Source: FEB-22 sp003105195
GTDB taxonomy: Bacteria; Pseudomonadota; Alphaproteobacteria; Rhizobiales; Xanthobacteraceae
DNA length: 64,000 nucleotides
Direction of reading: 5' to 3'
Assembly: GCA_027493405.1 (NCBI GenBank)
Contig: JAOSKV010000001.1
Location: 195,844-259,843, forward strand
This document shows positions 8,866 through 18,777 of the stretch, in pieces. The notes below the pieces were generated by a model. The model saw only the letters and a program-made list of their open reading frames with translations. It made no database searches and had not been told where the DNA came from. Position 1 is the first letter of the stretch, and each line of letters begins with the position of its first letter. A program made the position numbers and the translations under genes.

Positions 8866-10305
8866 CTACGGCCGCCGCGGTCCCCGCGGCAGCTTCATGG
8901 AGGTGATGTCGTCCGCCCGGACCCAGCCGGGCGTGCCGGTGGCGAAGCGGGTCTTGGCGCGCGCCGCGAGCTCGCGCGCGGTCTTCACGTCGCCGCGCGC
9001 GAGCGCGGCCTGGGCCGAGGCGAGGTCGGCCTGGGCGAGGTCGCCCTTGCGGCCATAGGCGATCGCGAGCTGCCCGTAGGCCTCCGGCACGTCCGGCTCG
9101 CGCTGCATCGCGGTGCGCAGGAGACCGATCGCCTCCTCGGCGTGGCGCTTGTCGCCGCTCGCGATCAGCGCCTGTGCCAGCATGATGCGGATCAGCGCCG
9201 CGTTGGGGGCGAGCGCGGCGGCGCGGCGCAGCGGGGCGATCGCCTCGCCGGCCTTGCCGTTCTCCACCAGCGCCTGGCCCTTGAGCTCGTGGAAATAGGG
9301 ATTGCCGGGCTGGGCCTGGATCAGGCCGTCGATCTGCGCGAGCGCGCTGCGCAGGTCGCCGAAGCGGTAGGCCGAGATCGCGCGCGCATAGCGCGCCGGC
9401 AGGCTGGTGTCGCTCGCCGGGTAGCGCCGCGCGACCGTGTCGGGGCGGTCGAGGAAGCCGTGCAGCTTCGCCCGCACCATGTCGTGGCGCAGCTGCAGCT
9501 CGGGCGGATCCTTGCGGTCCCAGTTCGGGTTCGTTTTCACCAGCGCCTCGAGCGCGGCGACGCGCTGGCTCGGCATCGGATGCGACTGCAGGTAGGGATC
9601 GGCGCGCTGCGCCTGGACCAGCATCTGGTCGGCGAAGCGGCGGAAGGTTTCGTACATGCCCTTCGGCGACTGCCCGGTCGCGGTGAGGAACTTGACGCCG
9701 GCACGGTCGGCCGATTCCTCCTGCGCGCGCTGGTAGGAGAGGAGCGAGCGGCGGATCATCTCCTGCGGCGCCGTGATCGCGGCCGCGGCCACATTGCCGC
9801 CCGCGCTGCTACCCGACTTGGCGCCCGCGACCATGGCGCCGGCGCCGAGCAGCATGGCGATGATCGCCGCGGTCTGCGCATTGGCGAGCTCGTCGCGCAG
9901 GCGCGCGAGGTGCCCGCCCGCGATGTGCCCGGTCTCGTGCGCGAGCACGCCGATGATCTGGTTCGGCGTCTTCGACTCGGTGAGCGCGCCGACATTGACG
10001 AAGATGCGCTGGCCGTCGACCACGAAGGCGTTGAACGTGCGGTCGTTGATGATGATGACGCGGATGTTCTGCTTGGCGAGCCCGGCGGCGCGCAGGATCG
10101 GCGTCGTGTAGTCGCGCAGCAACTGCTCGATCTCGGCGTCGCGCACCACCGGCAGGCCGCGCTGGGCGGCGGCGGGCGCCGGCAGCGCCACCGCGACCGC
10201 GCCGGCGAGCGCGACCGCGCGCGCCGTCCGGCCGCGCCGCGCGCGCGTCCGCGAATCCGATTCCCATCGCCCGGCTAAGGCTGTAGACCTGATCGCATCC
10301 GTCAT
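8866..10305 (-). CDS. Periplasmic M48 metalloprotease with TPR tail (BepA-like)
   Basis: 479 residues. A basic N-terminus and hydrophobic segment (about 27-48, ending APAAAQ) act as signal peptide. The zinc site is H123-ETG-H127, with the third ligand in EESADRAGVKFL. From about residue 290 the chain is built of TPR-like helical repeats (for example PYFHELKGQALVENGKAGEA and DVPEAYGQLAIAYGRKGDLA). This architecture is that of BepA, which aids or degrades stalled outer-membrane assembly substrates such as LptD. The following DsbA-like gene supports a shared role in folding disulfide-bearing envelope proteins. Assignment is by architecture; the substrate is inferred. Confidence 0.9.
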   Translation of the reverse strand: MTDAIRSTALAGRWESDSRTRARRGRTARAVALAGAVAVALPAPAAAQRGLPVVRDAEIEQLLRDYTTPILRAAGLAKQNIRVIIINDRTFNAFVVDGQRIFVNVGALTESKTPNQIIGVLAHETGHIAGGHLARLRDELANAQTAAIIAMLLGAGAMVAGAKSGSSAGGNVAAAAITAPQEMIRRSLLSYQRAQEESADRAGVKFLTATGQSPKGMYETFRRFADQMLVQAQRADPYLQSHPMPSQRVAALEALVKTNPNWDRKDPPELQLRHDMVRAKLHGFLDRPDTVARRYPASDTSLPARYARAISAYRFGDLRSALAQIDGLIQAQPGNPYFHELKGQALVENGKAGEAIAPLRRAAALAPNAALIRIMLAQALIASGDKRHAEEAIGLLRTAMQREPDVPEAYGQLAIAYGRKGDLAQADLASAQAALARGDVKTARELAARAKTRFATGTPGWVRADDITSMKLPRGPRRP

Positions 10306-10454
10306 TCGGAACTCGAGACCGCTGCCCGGCGCCGCAACCTAGGGACCCGGTTCGGGAGGGTCAATGCGCGCCGTCCATGGGCGGTCCACGAGGCAAAGCG
10401 GCCGAATGCGGCAACACAGAGGCGAGGGCCGGCCGACGCGGCCCCGGAACCACG

Positions 10455-11633
10455 ATGCTCGACAGTGCGCGACGCCTGATCACCCCTTCGGCCCGCAGCG
10501 ACGTGCCGCCCTTCATCGTCATGGACGTGATGGCGGCGGCCGCGCGCATCGAGGCCGCGGGCGGCCGCGTCATCCACATGGAGGTGGGACAACCTGCCGC
10601 GCCCGCCCCGGCGACCGCGATCGCGGCCGCCCGCGCCGCGCTCGATGCCGGCGACATCGGCTACACGGAGGCGCTCGGCATCCCGGCGCTGCGCCGGCGC
10701 ATCGCGCGGCACTACCAGGATCGGCACGGCCTCGCGCTCGACCCCGGGCGCGTGGTCGTCACCACCGGCTCCTCGGGCGCCTTCATCCTCGCGTTCCTGG
10801 CCATGTTCGAGCCCGGCGACCGGGTGGCGGTGGCGTGTCCGGGCTATCCGCCCTACCGCCACATCCTCACGGCGCTCGGCTGCGAGCCGGTGCTGATCGA
10901 ACTGACCGCCGACACCCGCTGGAGCCTCACCGTCGATGCGCTGCTCGCTGCGCACCGCAAGGCGCCGCTCGCCGGCGTGCTGGTCGCGAGCCCTGCCAAT
11001 CCGACCGGCACCATGATGCGGCCGGAGGCCCTGCGCGCGCTGATCGAGGCCGCGGAAGGCGAGGGGATCCGCTTCATCTCGGACGAGATCTACCACGGCC
11101 TCGACTACGCGTTCCCGGCCGAGACCGCCGCACGCATCTCGGAGCGCGCGGTGGTGATCAACTCGTTCTCGAAATACTTCTGCATGACGGGCTGGCGCAT
11201 CGGCTGGATGGTGGTGCCGGAGGCGCTGGTGCGCCCGGTCGAGCGGCTGCAGCAGAACCTCGCGATCTCGGTGCCGACGCTCGCGCAGGTCGCCGCCACC
11301 GCGGCCTTCGAGGGTCGCGCCGAGATGGAAGAGGTCAAGCACGGCTACGAGGAGAACCGCAAGATCCTGGTCGAGGGCCTCCCGCGCGCCGGCATTGCCG
11401 CGTTCCTGCCCGTGGACGGCGCCTTCTATCTCTACGCCAATGTCGCGGACTTCACCGACGACAGCCTCGACTTCGCCCGCCGCATGCTCGACGAGGCCGG
11501 CGTCGCCGTGACCCCCGGCATCGACTTCGATCCGATCGACGGGCGCCACCACATCCGCTTCAGCTATGCGCGCTCGGCCGCCGACATGCGCGAGGCCATG
11601 CAGCGGATCGGCCACTGGCTCGCCAAGGGCTGA
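10455..11633 (+). CDS. PLP-dependent aminotransferase, class I/II
   Basis: 392 residues with the fold-type I aminotransferase pattern: HMEVGQPAAPAP, GYTEALGIPALRRRIARHY, VTTGSSGAFILAF, ASPANPTGTM, ISDEIYHGLDY and the PLP lysine K240 in NSFSKYFCMTGWRIGW. The C-terminal arginine for substrate carboxylate is in IRFSYARS. The ATG at 10455 was chosen because the 26 codons before it lack conservation features. The true amino-acid substrate cannot be told from sequence; related alphaproteobacterial proteins are annotated as aspartate/alanine or aromatic transaminases. It diverges from the M48 gene and converges on the aldolase-dehydrogenase gene. Confidence 0.9.
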   Translation: MLDSARRLITPSARSDVPPFIVMDVMAAAARIEAAGGRVIHMEVGQPAAPAPATAIAAARAALDAGDIGYTEALGIPALRRRIARHYQDRHGLALDPGRVVVTTGSSGAFILAFLAMFEPGDRVAVACPGYPPYRHILTALGCEPVLIELTADTRWSLTVDALLAAHRKAPLAGVLVASPANPTGTMMRPEALRALIEAAEGEGIRFISDEIYHGLDYAFPAETAARISERAVVINSFSKYFCMTGWRIGWMVVPEALVRPVERLQQNLAISVPTLAQVAATAAFEGRAEMEEVKHGYEENRKILVEGLPRAGIAAFLPVDGAFYLYANVADFTDDSLDFARRMLDEAGVAVTPGIDFDPIDGRHHIRFSYARSAADMREAMQRIGHWLAKG

Positions 11634-11673
11634 AGCGGCTGCCGGGCGCGCCGACGCCAGCGCGCAGGCGGCC

Positions 11674-13734
11674 TCACCGCAGCGCCGCCGCGATGTTGCC
11701 GCCGTCGACCGTGGTCACGTCGGCGGTGGTCTTGAGGGCGAGCGCCTGGGCGAGGAAGGCCTGGGCGACGTCGTCGGCCGTGACCTCGCGGCCGAGCAGG
11801 TTGCCGCTCATGTAGTCCTTCTCGGTGACACCGCGCGCCTTCGAGCGGCTGGCGATCATCTCCGCGGTGAGCAGGCCCGAGCGGACGCGGTCGGCATTGA
11901 CCGCATTGGCGCGGATGCCCTCGGCGCCGTAGTCGAGCGCGTATTGCCGCGCGAGGAACAGCGTCGCGGCCTTGGGCAGCCCGTAGGGGCCGAAGTCCGG
12001 CCCCGGATTCACGGCCTGCTTGGAGGCATTGAACAGCAGGCAGCCGCCGGTGCCCTGGGCGCGCATCACCTTCACGGCCGCCTGGGCGACGCGCTGGTGG
12101 CCGTAGAAGTTGAGCTCGAAGCTCGCCCGCAGCGTCGCCTCGTCGACCTCGCCGATGCGGCCCTGCCAGGCCGCGCCCGCATTGGAGACCACGATGTCGA
12201 CGCCGCCGAACGCCGCGACCACCTTGGCGAAGGCCGCGCGCACCGCGGCCGGGTCGGTGACGTCGCACGCGACCGCGAGCGCCGCGCCGCCGATCGCCTT
12301 CGCCTTGGCCTGCGCGGCGGCCTGGTCGAGATCGAGCAGCGCGACCTCCGCGCCCGCGGCCGCGAAGGCCCGCGCGGTCGCGGCGCCGATCGCGCCGGCC
12401 GCGCCCGTGACCACGGCGATCTGGCCCGCGAGCGGCTTCTCGGCGGCGGCGCCGAGCTTCGCCTGCTCGAGCGACCAGTACTCGCAGTCGAAAAGATCTT
12501 CTTCGGGCAGCGCGTCGAAGCGGCCGATCGCCTCGGCGTCCGTGATGGTCTCGACCGCGGCCTCGGCGAGGTCGGCCGCGATGCGCGCGTCCTTCTTGGA
12601 GCGGCCGAGGCCGAACAGGCCGAGGCCCGGCACCAGCACGACCCGCGGCATCGGATCGAGCATGCGCTTGATGCCGCCGCAGCGCGCATTGTTGCGCGCG
12701 AAGTAGGCCTGGTAGCGCGCGACGAAGTCGGCGACCGCCTGCTCGACCGCGCGGGCGAAGTCGTCGAGCCGGCCGTCGGCCGGGGCCGCGACCACCAGCG
12801 GCCAGTTCTTGGTGCGGATCGTGTGGTCCGGGGTGATCACGCCCTGCTGGCTGTAGCGGGGAAGCTCGGCGCCGTTGACGAAGTCGAGGATCGCGGGCGA
12901 GGCGCGGAACTCGAGGATGAAGCGGCGCCAGGCGCCGTCGACCTGGTCGTCCTTCAGGCTGCAGGCGCCGCGCACGATCGGTGCGACGTCGGCGAGCGTC
13001 GCCGCGCGCTGCGGCAGCTGCGCGGTGACGAACACGGCCTTGCGATTGCGCGCGAGCCGCTCCTCGGCGCGCGTGACCATCGCGATCATGCGCTCGTAGG
13101 CCTCGCGCGCGTCCGCGCCGAAGGTGAAGATCCCGTGCTTGTGCAGGATCAGCCCCTCGACCGTCGGGTCGGCGTCGAACACCTCGGCGGATTTCTTGGC
13201 GAGCCCGAAGCCGGGCATCAGGTAGGGCACGAAGCCCATCCGGCCGTCATAGACCTCGCGCGCGAGCGCCTCGCCGTCCGGCTGGTCGACCAGGCTCAGC
13301 ACCGCGGAGGAATGGGTGTGGTCGACGAACTTGTGCGGCACGAAGGCATGCAGCAGCGTCTCGACCGAGGGGTTCGGCGCCATCGGGTCGATCAGGTTGG
13401 CGCGCTGCACGCGCACCATCTCCTCGTCGCTCAGCCGATCGTGCGCGCGCAGGCGGCCGAGCGGCGCGAGGCGCACGGCGGGCAGGCCGGCGGGCTCGAT
13501 CGTGCCCATGTCCCAGCCCGAGCCCTTGACGCACAGCACGTCGACCTCGTCGCCGTTGAGATCGGCGAGGCGGGTCTTCACCGAGGTGTTGCCGCCGCCA
13601 TGGAGCACCAGCTTCGGATCCTGCCCGAGCAGGCGCGTCGTATAGACGCGCAGCGCGAGATCGCGCGGGACGCCTTCGGCGGCGTACTTCGCGACCATCG
13701 CCTCGGCATCGCGATCGGCCCATCCGCTCTTCAT
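11674..13734 (-). CDS. Bifunctional rhamnulose-1-phosphate aldolase / short-chain dehydrogenase
   Basis: 686 residues, a natural fusion. The N-terminal half is a class II aldolase/adducin domain with HGGGNTSVKT (about 45-54) and the metal histidines in FVDHTHSSAV and a later LHKHGIFTFG. The C-terminal half (from about 430) is a short-chain dehydrogenase with VVTGAAGAIGAA (NAD-binding glycines), SNAGAAWQG and the catalytic pair Y584 and K588 in YGLPK. The fusion family splits rhamnulose 1-phosphate into DHAP and lactaldehyde and oxidises lactaldehyde. No rhamnose isomerase, kinase or transporter lies nearby, so the substrate could be a different deoxy-sugar phosphate. Confidence 0.9.
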   Translation of the reverse strand: MKSGWADRDAEAMVAKYAAEGVPRDLALRVYTTRLLGQDPKLVLHGGGNTSVKTRLADLNGDEVDVLCVKGSGWDMGTIEPAGLPAVRLAPLGRLRAHDRLSDEEMVRVQRANLIDPMAPNPSVETLLHAFVPHKFVDHTHSSAVLSLVDQPDGEALAREVYDGRMGFVPYLMPGFGLAKKSAEVFDADPTVEGLILHKHGIFTFGADAREAYERMIAMVTRAEERLARNRKAVFVTAQLPQRAATLADVAPIVRGACSLKDDQVDGAWRRFILEFRASPAILDFVNGAELPRYSQQGVITPDHTIRTKNWPLVVAAPADGRLDDFARAVEQAVADFVARYQAYFARNNARCGGIKRMLDPMPRVVLVPGLGLFGLGRSKKDARIAADLAEAAVETITDAEAIGRFDALPEEDLFDCEYWSLEQAKLGAAAEKPLAGQIAVVTGAAGAIGAATARAFAAAGAEVALLDLDQAAAQAKAKAIGGAALAVACDVTDPAAVRAAFAKVVAAFGGVDIVVSNAGAAWQGRIGEVDEATLRASFELNFYGHQRVAQAAVKVMRAQGTGGCLLFNASKQAVNPGPDFGPYGLPKAATLFLARQYALDYGAEGIRANAVNADRVRSGLLTAEMIASRSKARGVTEKDYMSGNLLGREVTADDVAQAFLAQALALKTTADVTTVDGGNIAAALR

Positions 13735-13830
13735 CTCGCTTCTCCCGAGAGCCCGCGCGTCGGACGCCGGAGTGCCGGCGCCCGGAGCGTGACGTCAGTT
13801 ATTGGCCGAGACCGGACCCTCGAGCCGGGA

Positions 13831-16654
13831 TCAGCCCCGGCGGCGCCACCATCCGGTGCGGCGCGGCTGGCGCGGCTCGGCCTCGGGCTCCGCCACCGGC
13901 TCGGGCGCCGCCTCCACCGGCGGCGGCGCGGGCTCGACCGACCGGGCCATCGGCGCTGCCTCCGCGGCGCCGAACAGCGGGGCCGGCTCGCGCACCGTCG
14001 AGCGGCGCCGCGGCGCCGGCGTCTCGGGAGCCGGGGGCTCGTAGGCGGCCGGAACGTCGAGCGGCGCCTGGTCGCGCGGCTCGACCGGCGGCGGCTCCTC
14101 CGCGGAGGTCGAGGCCGCCACGGGGCCGCCGAAATCGGCGACCGCATCGGCGACCTCCGGCTCGATCTCCGGCTGCGTGTCCTCCGCCGGACCGCCCGCC
14201 GCCTGCGGCTCGCGGCCCTCGCGATGGCGCCGGCCGCCGCGGCGGCCGCGCCGGCGCCGGCGCCGGTCGCCCTCGCCGGTCGCCTCGCGCGCGGCCACGC
14301 TCTCCGCGTCCTCGCCGTCTCCGCGCGGCTCCTCCTCCTCCTCCTCGAAGTCCTCGCCATGGGCGACCGCATGCTCGGCCACCGTCTCGGAGGTGAACTC
14401 GCCCGGCTCGCGGCCTTCGCCGCGCCGCCCGCGCCGGCGGCGTCGGCGCCGGCGGCGTCCGCCGTCCTCCCGGTCCTCGCGCTCCTCGCGCTCCTGGGCG
14501 CTCTCAGGGCGCGGCGCCTCGTCGGCGGCCTCCGTCTCCTCCTCGGCGAACGCTTCCTCCTCCTCCTCGGCGGTCTCCTCGGGCGGGGGGGCGACGCTCA
14601 TCGGCTGCACCGCCAGCGCGCGCCCCCCCCGGGGGGGGGGCCCCCCCCCCCCCCCCCCCAACAAGAGGGGGGGGGCGGCCGCCCCCGCCGCCGGCGCGGG
14701 CGGGGGGGGGGGGGGGGGGGAGCCCCTCCAGGTCGCGCAGATGGGCGCGCTTGTGGTTGAGCACGTAGAGCGCCACCTCGGAGCGGGTGCGCACCACGAG
14801 ATTGTGGGTCGCGCCCTTGAGCAGCATCTCCTCCAGCATGCGCAGGAGGTGCAGCGAGACCGAGGCGACCGAGCGCATGTGACCCATGCCGCCGCAGTGC
14901 GGGCATTTCTCGGTCGAGCTTTCCAGCACGCTCGAGCGGATGCGCTGGCGCGACATTTCGAGCAGGCCGAAATGCGAGATGCGCCCGACCTGGATCCGCG
15001 CCCGGTCGTGCTTGAGGCACTCCTTGAGGCGGCGCTCCACCGCGCGGTTGTTGCGCTTCTCGTCCATGTCGATGAAATCGATGACGATCAGCCCGGCGAG
15101 GTCGCGCAGGCGCAGCTGCCGCGCGATCTCCTCGGCCGCCTCCAGGTTGGTCTTGAGCGCGGTGTCCTCGATGTGGTGCTCGCGCGTGGCGCGGCCGGAG
15201 TTCACGTCGATCGCGACCAGCGCCTCGGCCTGGTTGAGCACGATGTAGCCGCCCGAGCGCAGCTGCATCACGGGCGTGAACATGGCGTCGAGCTGGCTCT
15301 CCACGCCGTAGCGGCTGAAGACCGGCTGCGGATCCTTGTAGAGCTTCACGTTCTTCGCATGGCTCGGCATGAGCATGCGCATGAAGTCGCGCGCCTCCTT
15401 GTGGCCCTCGTCGCCCGCCACCAGGATCTCGTCGATGTCCTTGGAGTAGAGGTCGCGGATCGAGCGCTTGATCAGCGAGCCTTCCTCGTAGACCAGGGCC
15501 GGGGCCGTGGACTTGAGGGTGAGGTCGCGCACGCTCTCCCACAGCCGCAGCAGGTACTCGAAATCGCGCTTGATCTCGGTCTTGGTGCGGCTGGCGCCGG
15601 CGGTGCGCAGGATCACGCCCATGCCCTCCGGCACCTCCAGCTCCTGCGCGACCTCCTTGAGCCGCTTGCGGTCGGTCGGCTGGGTGATCTTGCGGCTGAT
15701 GCCGCCGCCGCGCGCGGTATTCGGCATCAGCACCGAGTAGCGCCCGGCGAGCGAGAGGTAGGTGGTGAGCGCCGCGCCCTTGGTGCCGCGCTCCTCCTTG
15801 ACGACCTGCACCAGCATGATCTGCCGGCGCTTGATCACCTCCTGGATCTTGTACTGGCGGCGCAGGCGCGGCATGCGCTCCTGCACCTCCTCGAGCGCGT
15901 CGGCGCCGCCGACCGACTCGATCACCTCTTCCTCGCCGGCCTCCTCGTCGCCGTTCTCGCGCCGCGCCGCCGCGCCGTTGTCGTCGGCCGCGGCGGCCGC
16001 GGCCTCGTCGGCCCCGTTCGCGTCCTCGGACTCAGCTTCGACGTCCTCGTCGTCGCGCTCATTCTTGCGGTTCGTGTCCTCGCCGTTGTCGTCCTCGCCG
16101 TCATCATCGTCGCCGTTATCGTCGGCGCGGTTCGTCTCCTCGCCGGCCGACGTCTCCAGCTCGGCCTCGCCGGCCTCGCCCGGCGCGCGCGCCTCGACGT
16201 CCGGTTCCGCGGCAGCTTCGGCTTCGGCCATGGCCTCGGCGCTCTCGCTCGCCTCCGCGGCGGGCTGCAGGTCCTGGCTCTTGCGGGCGTTGCCTCTCGC
16301 GCCCTGCGCCTTGTGGCGCGAGCGGCGCGACGAGCGCCGGTCGAGCTCCGCCTCGGCGTCGCGATGGGCGCGCTCCTCCTCGGCGATCAGCGCCTGCCGG
16401 TCGGCAACCGGGATCTGATAGTAGTCCGGATGGATCTCGCTGAAGGCGAGAAAGCCGTGCCGGTTGCCGCCATAGTCGACGAAGGCGGCCTGCAGCGAAG
16501 GCTCTACGCGCGTGACCTTGGCGAGATAGATGTTGCCGCGCAGCTGCTTGCGGCTGGCCGATTCGAAATCGAACTCCTCGACCCGGTTGCCGCGCACGAC
16601 CACGACCCGGGTCTCCTCCGGGTGAGTCGTGTCGATGAGCATCTTGTTTGCCAT
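13831..16654 (-). CDS. rne: Ribonuclease E (interrupted by an artefact-like G/C run at 14623-14720)
   Basis: The intact N-terminal part (about 643 residues from ATG 16654) has the start MANKMLIDTTHPEETRVVVV, an S1 domain split by a roughly 170-residue insertion (about 90-265) very rich in Glu, Asp and Ala, the DNase I-like metal site (VAIDVNSGR and GLIVIDFIDM) and the zinc-link cysteines in KCPHCGGMGH. The C-terminal scaffold, with acidic blocks and Arg/Gly-rich RNA-binding stretches and ending TGWWRRRG, lies in another frame (13831 to about 14610). The join is a run of C and G homopolymers that removes the end of the small domain after KRAHLRDLEG. RNase E starts most mRNA decay and rRNA/tRNA maturation at the membrane and is essential in many bacteria, so the break is probably an assembly error. 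Confidence 0.93.
14623..14720. other. Artefact-like homopolymer block inside rne
   Basis: The block consists of C8 (14623-14630), G10 (14631-14640), C19 (14641-14659), a short AACAAGA, G9, mixed G/C, and G19 (14702-14720). Translation in either flanking frame gives only Pro, Gly, Ala and Arg. Such alternating runs do not occur in RNase E genes and resemble consensus failure at a low-coverage GC-rich site. Confidence 0.8.
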
Positions 16655-17039
16655 TGAATGGTCTCTTGAGGGCGGGCCACGCCGCGACCGGCCGCTGCCG
16701 CACGACGCGCGGCAGGGGGCGGCGCGAGCGGCGCGCCGGACAGCGGGTTGAAAACGAAGTTGCGGGCTGCCGAATGGAAGCGGACGACCGCGGGGAGGCG
16801 GCCGTACGGATCTCCGTTCTGCTCGTGCTGGCGACGCGGCTGATCCGCGTTCTTCGCCTGGAGCATGACCCTCAACCTGGACGGAACGGCACCGCTTGCG
16901 CGTCGCCGTGGTTTCTCAGCATGCCGACGGCATGTGCCTGGAAGTCCCAGGCGCCATTCCCGGAGTGTCCTTCACAAGGGCATCGGCGGCGGCCAGTCCT
17001 CGCGTGGCGCGGGGCCACGGGCGGAGGTAGCCGCGGACT

Positions 17040-17079
17040 GCCTGCCCGGCGGGTTCCCCTCGGAACCACTCGGGCAGGC
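17040..17079 (-). promoter_or_regulatory. Two-tier hairpin in the probable rne leader
   Basis: GCCTGCCC (17040-17047) pairs perfectly with GGGCAGGC (17072-17079), and inside it GGTTCC (17052-17057) pairs perfectly with GGAACC (17062-17067). The inner loop is four bases, reading GAGG on the minus strand. It lies about 390 bases upstream of the rne start. Regulatory function in rne mRNA is inferred from position; it could also insulate the two divergent genes. Confidence 0.45.
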
Positions 17080-17261
17080 CGGCCGGATGCCCGAACGCGG
17101 CAAATCCGGATACGCAACCGTCAACGCGTCCTTCTTACGGCCGCGGGCGCGCATTGGCAAGCCGCGGGCGTCTCCATCCCCTTGCGTGTGCAGGGATTCG
17201 CCGCCGCGTCTGGGCCGCGTCGCGCGTGCGCAACACGACCTGGCGATTCGGAGCCATCCGG

Positions 17262-17277
17262 TTAAAGCGCGGTTAAC
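17262..17277 (+). promoter_or_regulatory. CtrA full binding site upstream of amiC
   Basis: The sequence is TTAA (17262-17265), seven bases, then TTAAC (17273-17277), an exact match to the CtrA consensus TTAA-N7-TTAAC. It ends 46 bases before the amiC start. CtrA is the essential cell-cycle response regulator of alphaproteobacteria and controls division and envelope genes, so regulation of this amidase is plausible. Confidence 0.65.
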
Positions 17278-17323
17278 CATGCGCGCCTATTGGAGTAAGC
17301 AGGCGTGACGAACGAGGAGCCAC

Positions 17324-18590
17324 GTGACCTCGCGAGCGACCGGCTGTCTGGCGCTGCTGTGCGGCTTCGTTCTCGCGGGCCTCGCTACCGCGGGGGCGGC
17401 CGAGCGCGCGCAGGTGGGGGGGGACCGGCGCGCCGGCCGACGACCGGTTCCCGGTCGCGACCGACGCGCGGCTGGGCGGCGATTCGGCGCGCACCCGGCT
17501 GGTCATCGACCTGAGCCGCACCCTCCCGCTGACCGCCTTCACCCTCGCGGACCCCTACCGGGTGGTGCTCGACCTGCCGCAGGTCACCTTCAGCCTGCCG
17601 CCCAAGGCGGGCGAGGGCGGCCGCGGTCTCGTCAAGGCCTTCCGTTACGGCCTGGTGATGCAGGGCGGCTCGCGCGTCGTGATCGACACCAGCGCTCCGG
17701 TGCGCATCGACAAGGCCTTCGTCCTCGACCCGATCGACAACCAGCCGGCGCGGCTGGTGCTCGATCTCGTCGCCACCGACCGCGACAGCTTCATGCGCAA
17801 CCTCGCCCTCGAGACACGCCAGCGGCGGCCGCCCGAGACCGTGCAGCGCGAGCCCGCCAGGCGCTCCGACGATCCCCGGCCCGTGGTGGTGCTCGATCCC
17901 GGCCATGGCGGGCCGGACACCGGCACCATCGCGGCGAGCGGCGAGATGGAGAAGGCCATGGTGCTCGATTTCGCCCTCGCCCTGCGCGAGCGCCTGGAGA
18001 AGACCGGCAAGTACCGGGTGCACATGACCCGCACCGACGACCGCTTCATCCCGCTCGCCGAGCGGGTGCGCATCGCGCGCTCCCAGGAGGCCGCGCTGTT
18101 CATCTCGATCCACGCCGACGCGCTCGCCCGCAACGACGGCGAGACCCGCGGCGCGACCGTCTACACGCTCTCCGAGGATGCGACCGACGCCGAGGCCGCG
18201 CGTCTCGCCGAGGCCGAGAACCGGGCCGACGTGATTGCCGGCGTCGACCTGTCCGTCGAGCCGAACGAGGTCGCCGACATCCTGATCGACCTCGCCCAGC
18301 GCGAGACCAAGAACTTCTCGGCGCAATTCGCCCGCACCCTGGTGGGCGAGCTCAAGACCGCGGCGCGCCTGCACAAGAAGCCGATCAAGTCCGCCGGCTT
18401 CCGCGTGCTCAAGGCGCCCGACGTACCCTCGGTGCTGGTCGAGCTCGGCTACGTGTCGAACCCGAAGGACCTCAAGCTTCTGATGTCGGAGGCCTGGCGC
18501 AGCCGGGTGACCGAATCGATCGCCCAGGCGATCAACACCTATTTCACCACCCGGGTCGCCGGCCAGGCGCCGGGACGGAGGGCCAATTGA
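17324..18590 (+). CDS. amiC: N-acetylmuramoyl-L-alanine amidase (AmiC-like), frame broken at a G8 run
   Basis: The GTG at 17324 has a strong GAGGAG site and encodes a signal peptide ending ATAGAA. The frame then breaks at eight consecutive G (17416-17423); removing one G restores an AMIN domain (DSARTRLVIDLSRTLPLTAF) and an Amidase_3 domain. The latter shows VVLDPGHGGPDTGTI (first zinc histidine), EKAMVLDFALALRERLEKTG, MTRTDDRFIPLAERV, LFISIHADAL (second histidine) and a catalytic glutamate in SVLVELGYVSNPKD. The enzyme cleaves the stem peptide from muramic acid to split daughter cells; the AMIN domain directs it to the periplasmic septum. A CtrA site precedes it and mrcA follows. The extra G is probably an error; phase variation is less likely. 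Confidence 0.9.
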
Positions 18591-18777
18591 CGGTTCTGCG
18601 GGCGCGCCGGCCTCAGTTTGACCATAAAACGGCGCGATCTGGCGCGGTCACGAGGGCGCCGGTTTCCCCTGCGGCCACGGGGTGGTTTCGCGTATCATTC
18701 GCCCGGCGCGGGATGGGCGAGCCGGTCGCGGGGCCGTGTAGGGACGAGGGCGACAGGGTCGCAGTGGGACGGCAGGC

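Larger units (their letters stand above)
16655..17323. other. 669 bp divergent intergenic region between rne and amiC
   Basis: No coding pattern could be supported on either strand here. On the minus side it must hold the rne promoter and a long leader, which in many bacteria mediates RNase E autoregulation. On the plus side it holds the amiC promoter. Two elements stand out: a strong two-tier hairpin at 17040-17079 and a CtrA-like site at 17262-17277. Several short open frames cross the region but have no ribosome site or recognisable product. Confidence 0.6.

Noticed and set aside
17416..17423. Phase-variable G tract in amiC
   Set aside because: Kept only as a possibility: four other genes in this window have similar GC repeat or homopolymer breaks, so base-calling error is more likely.
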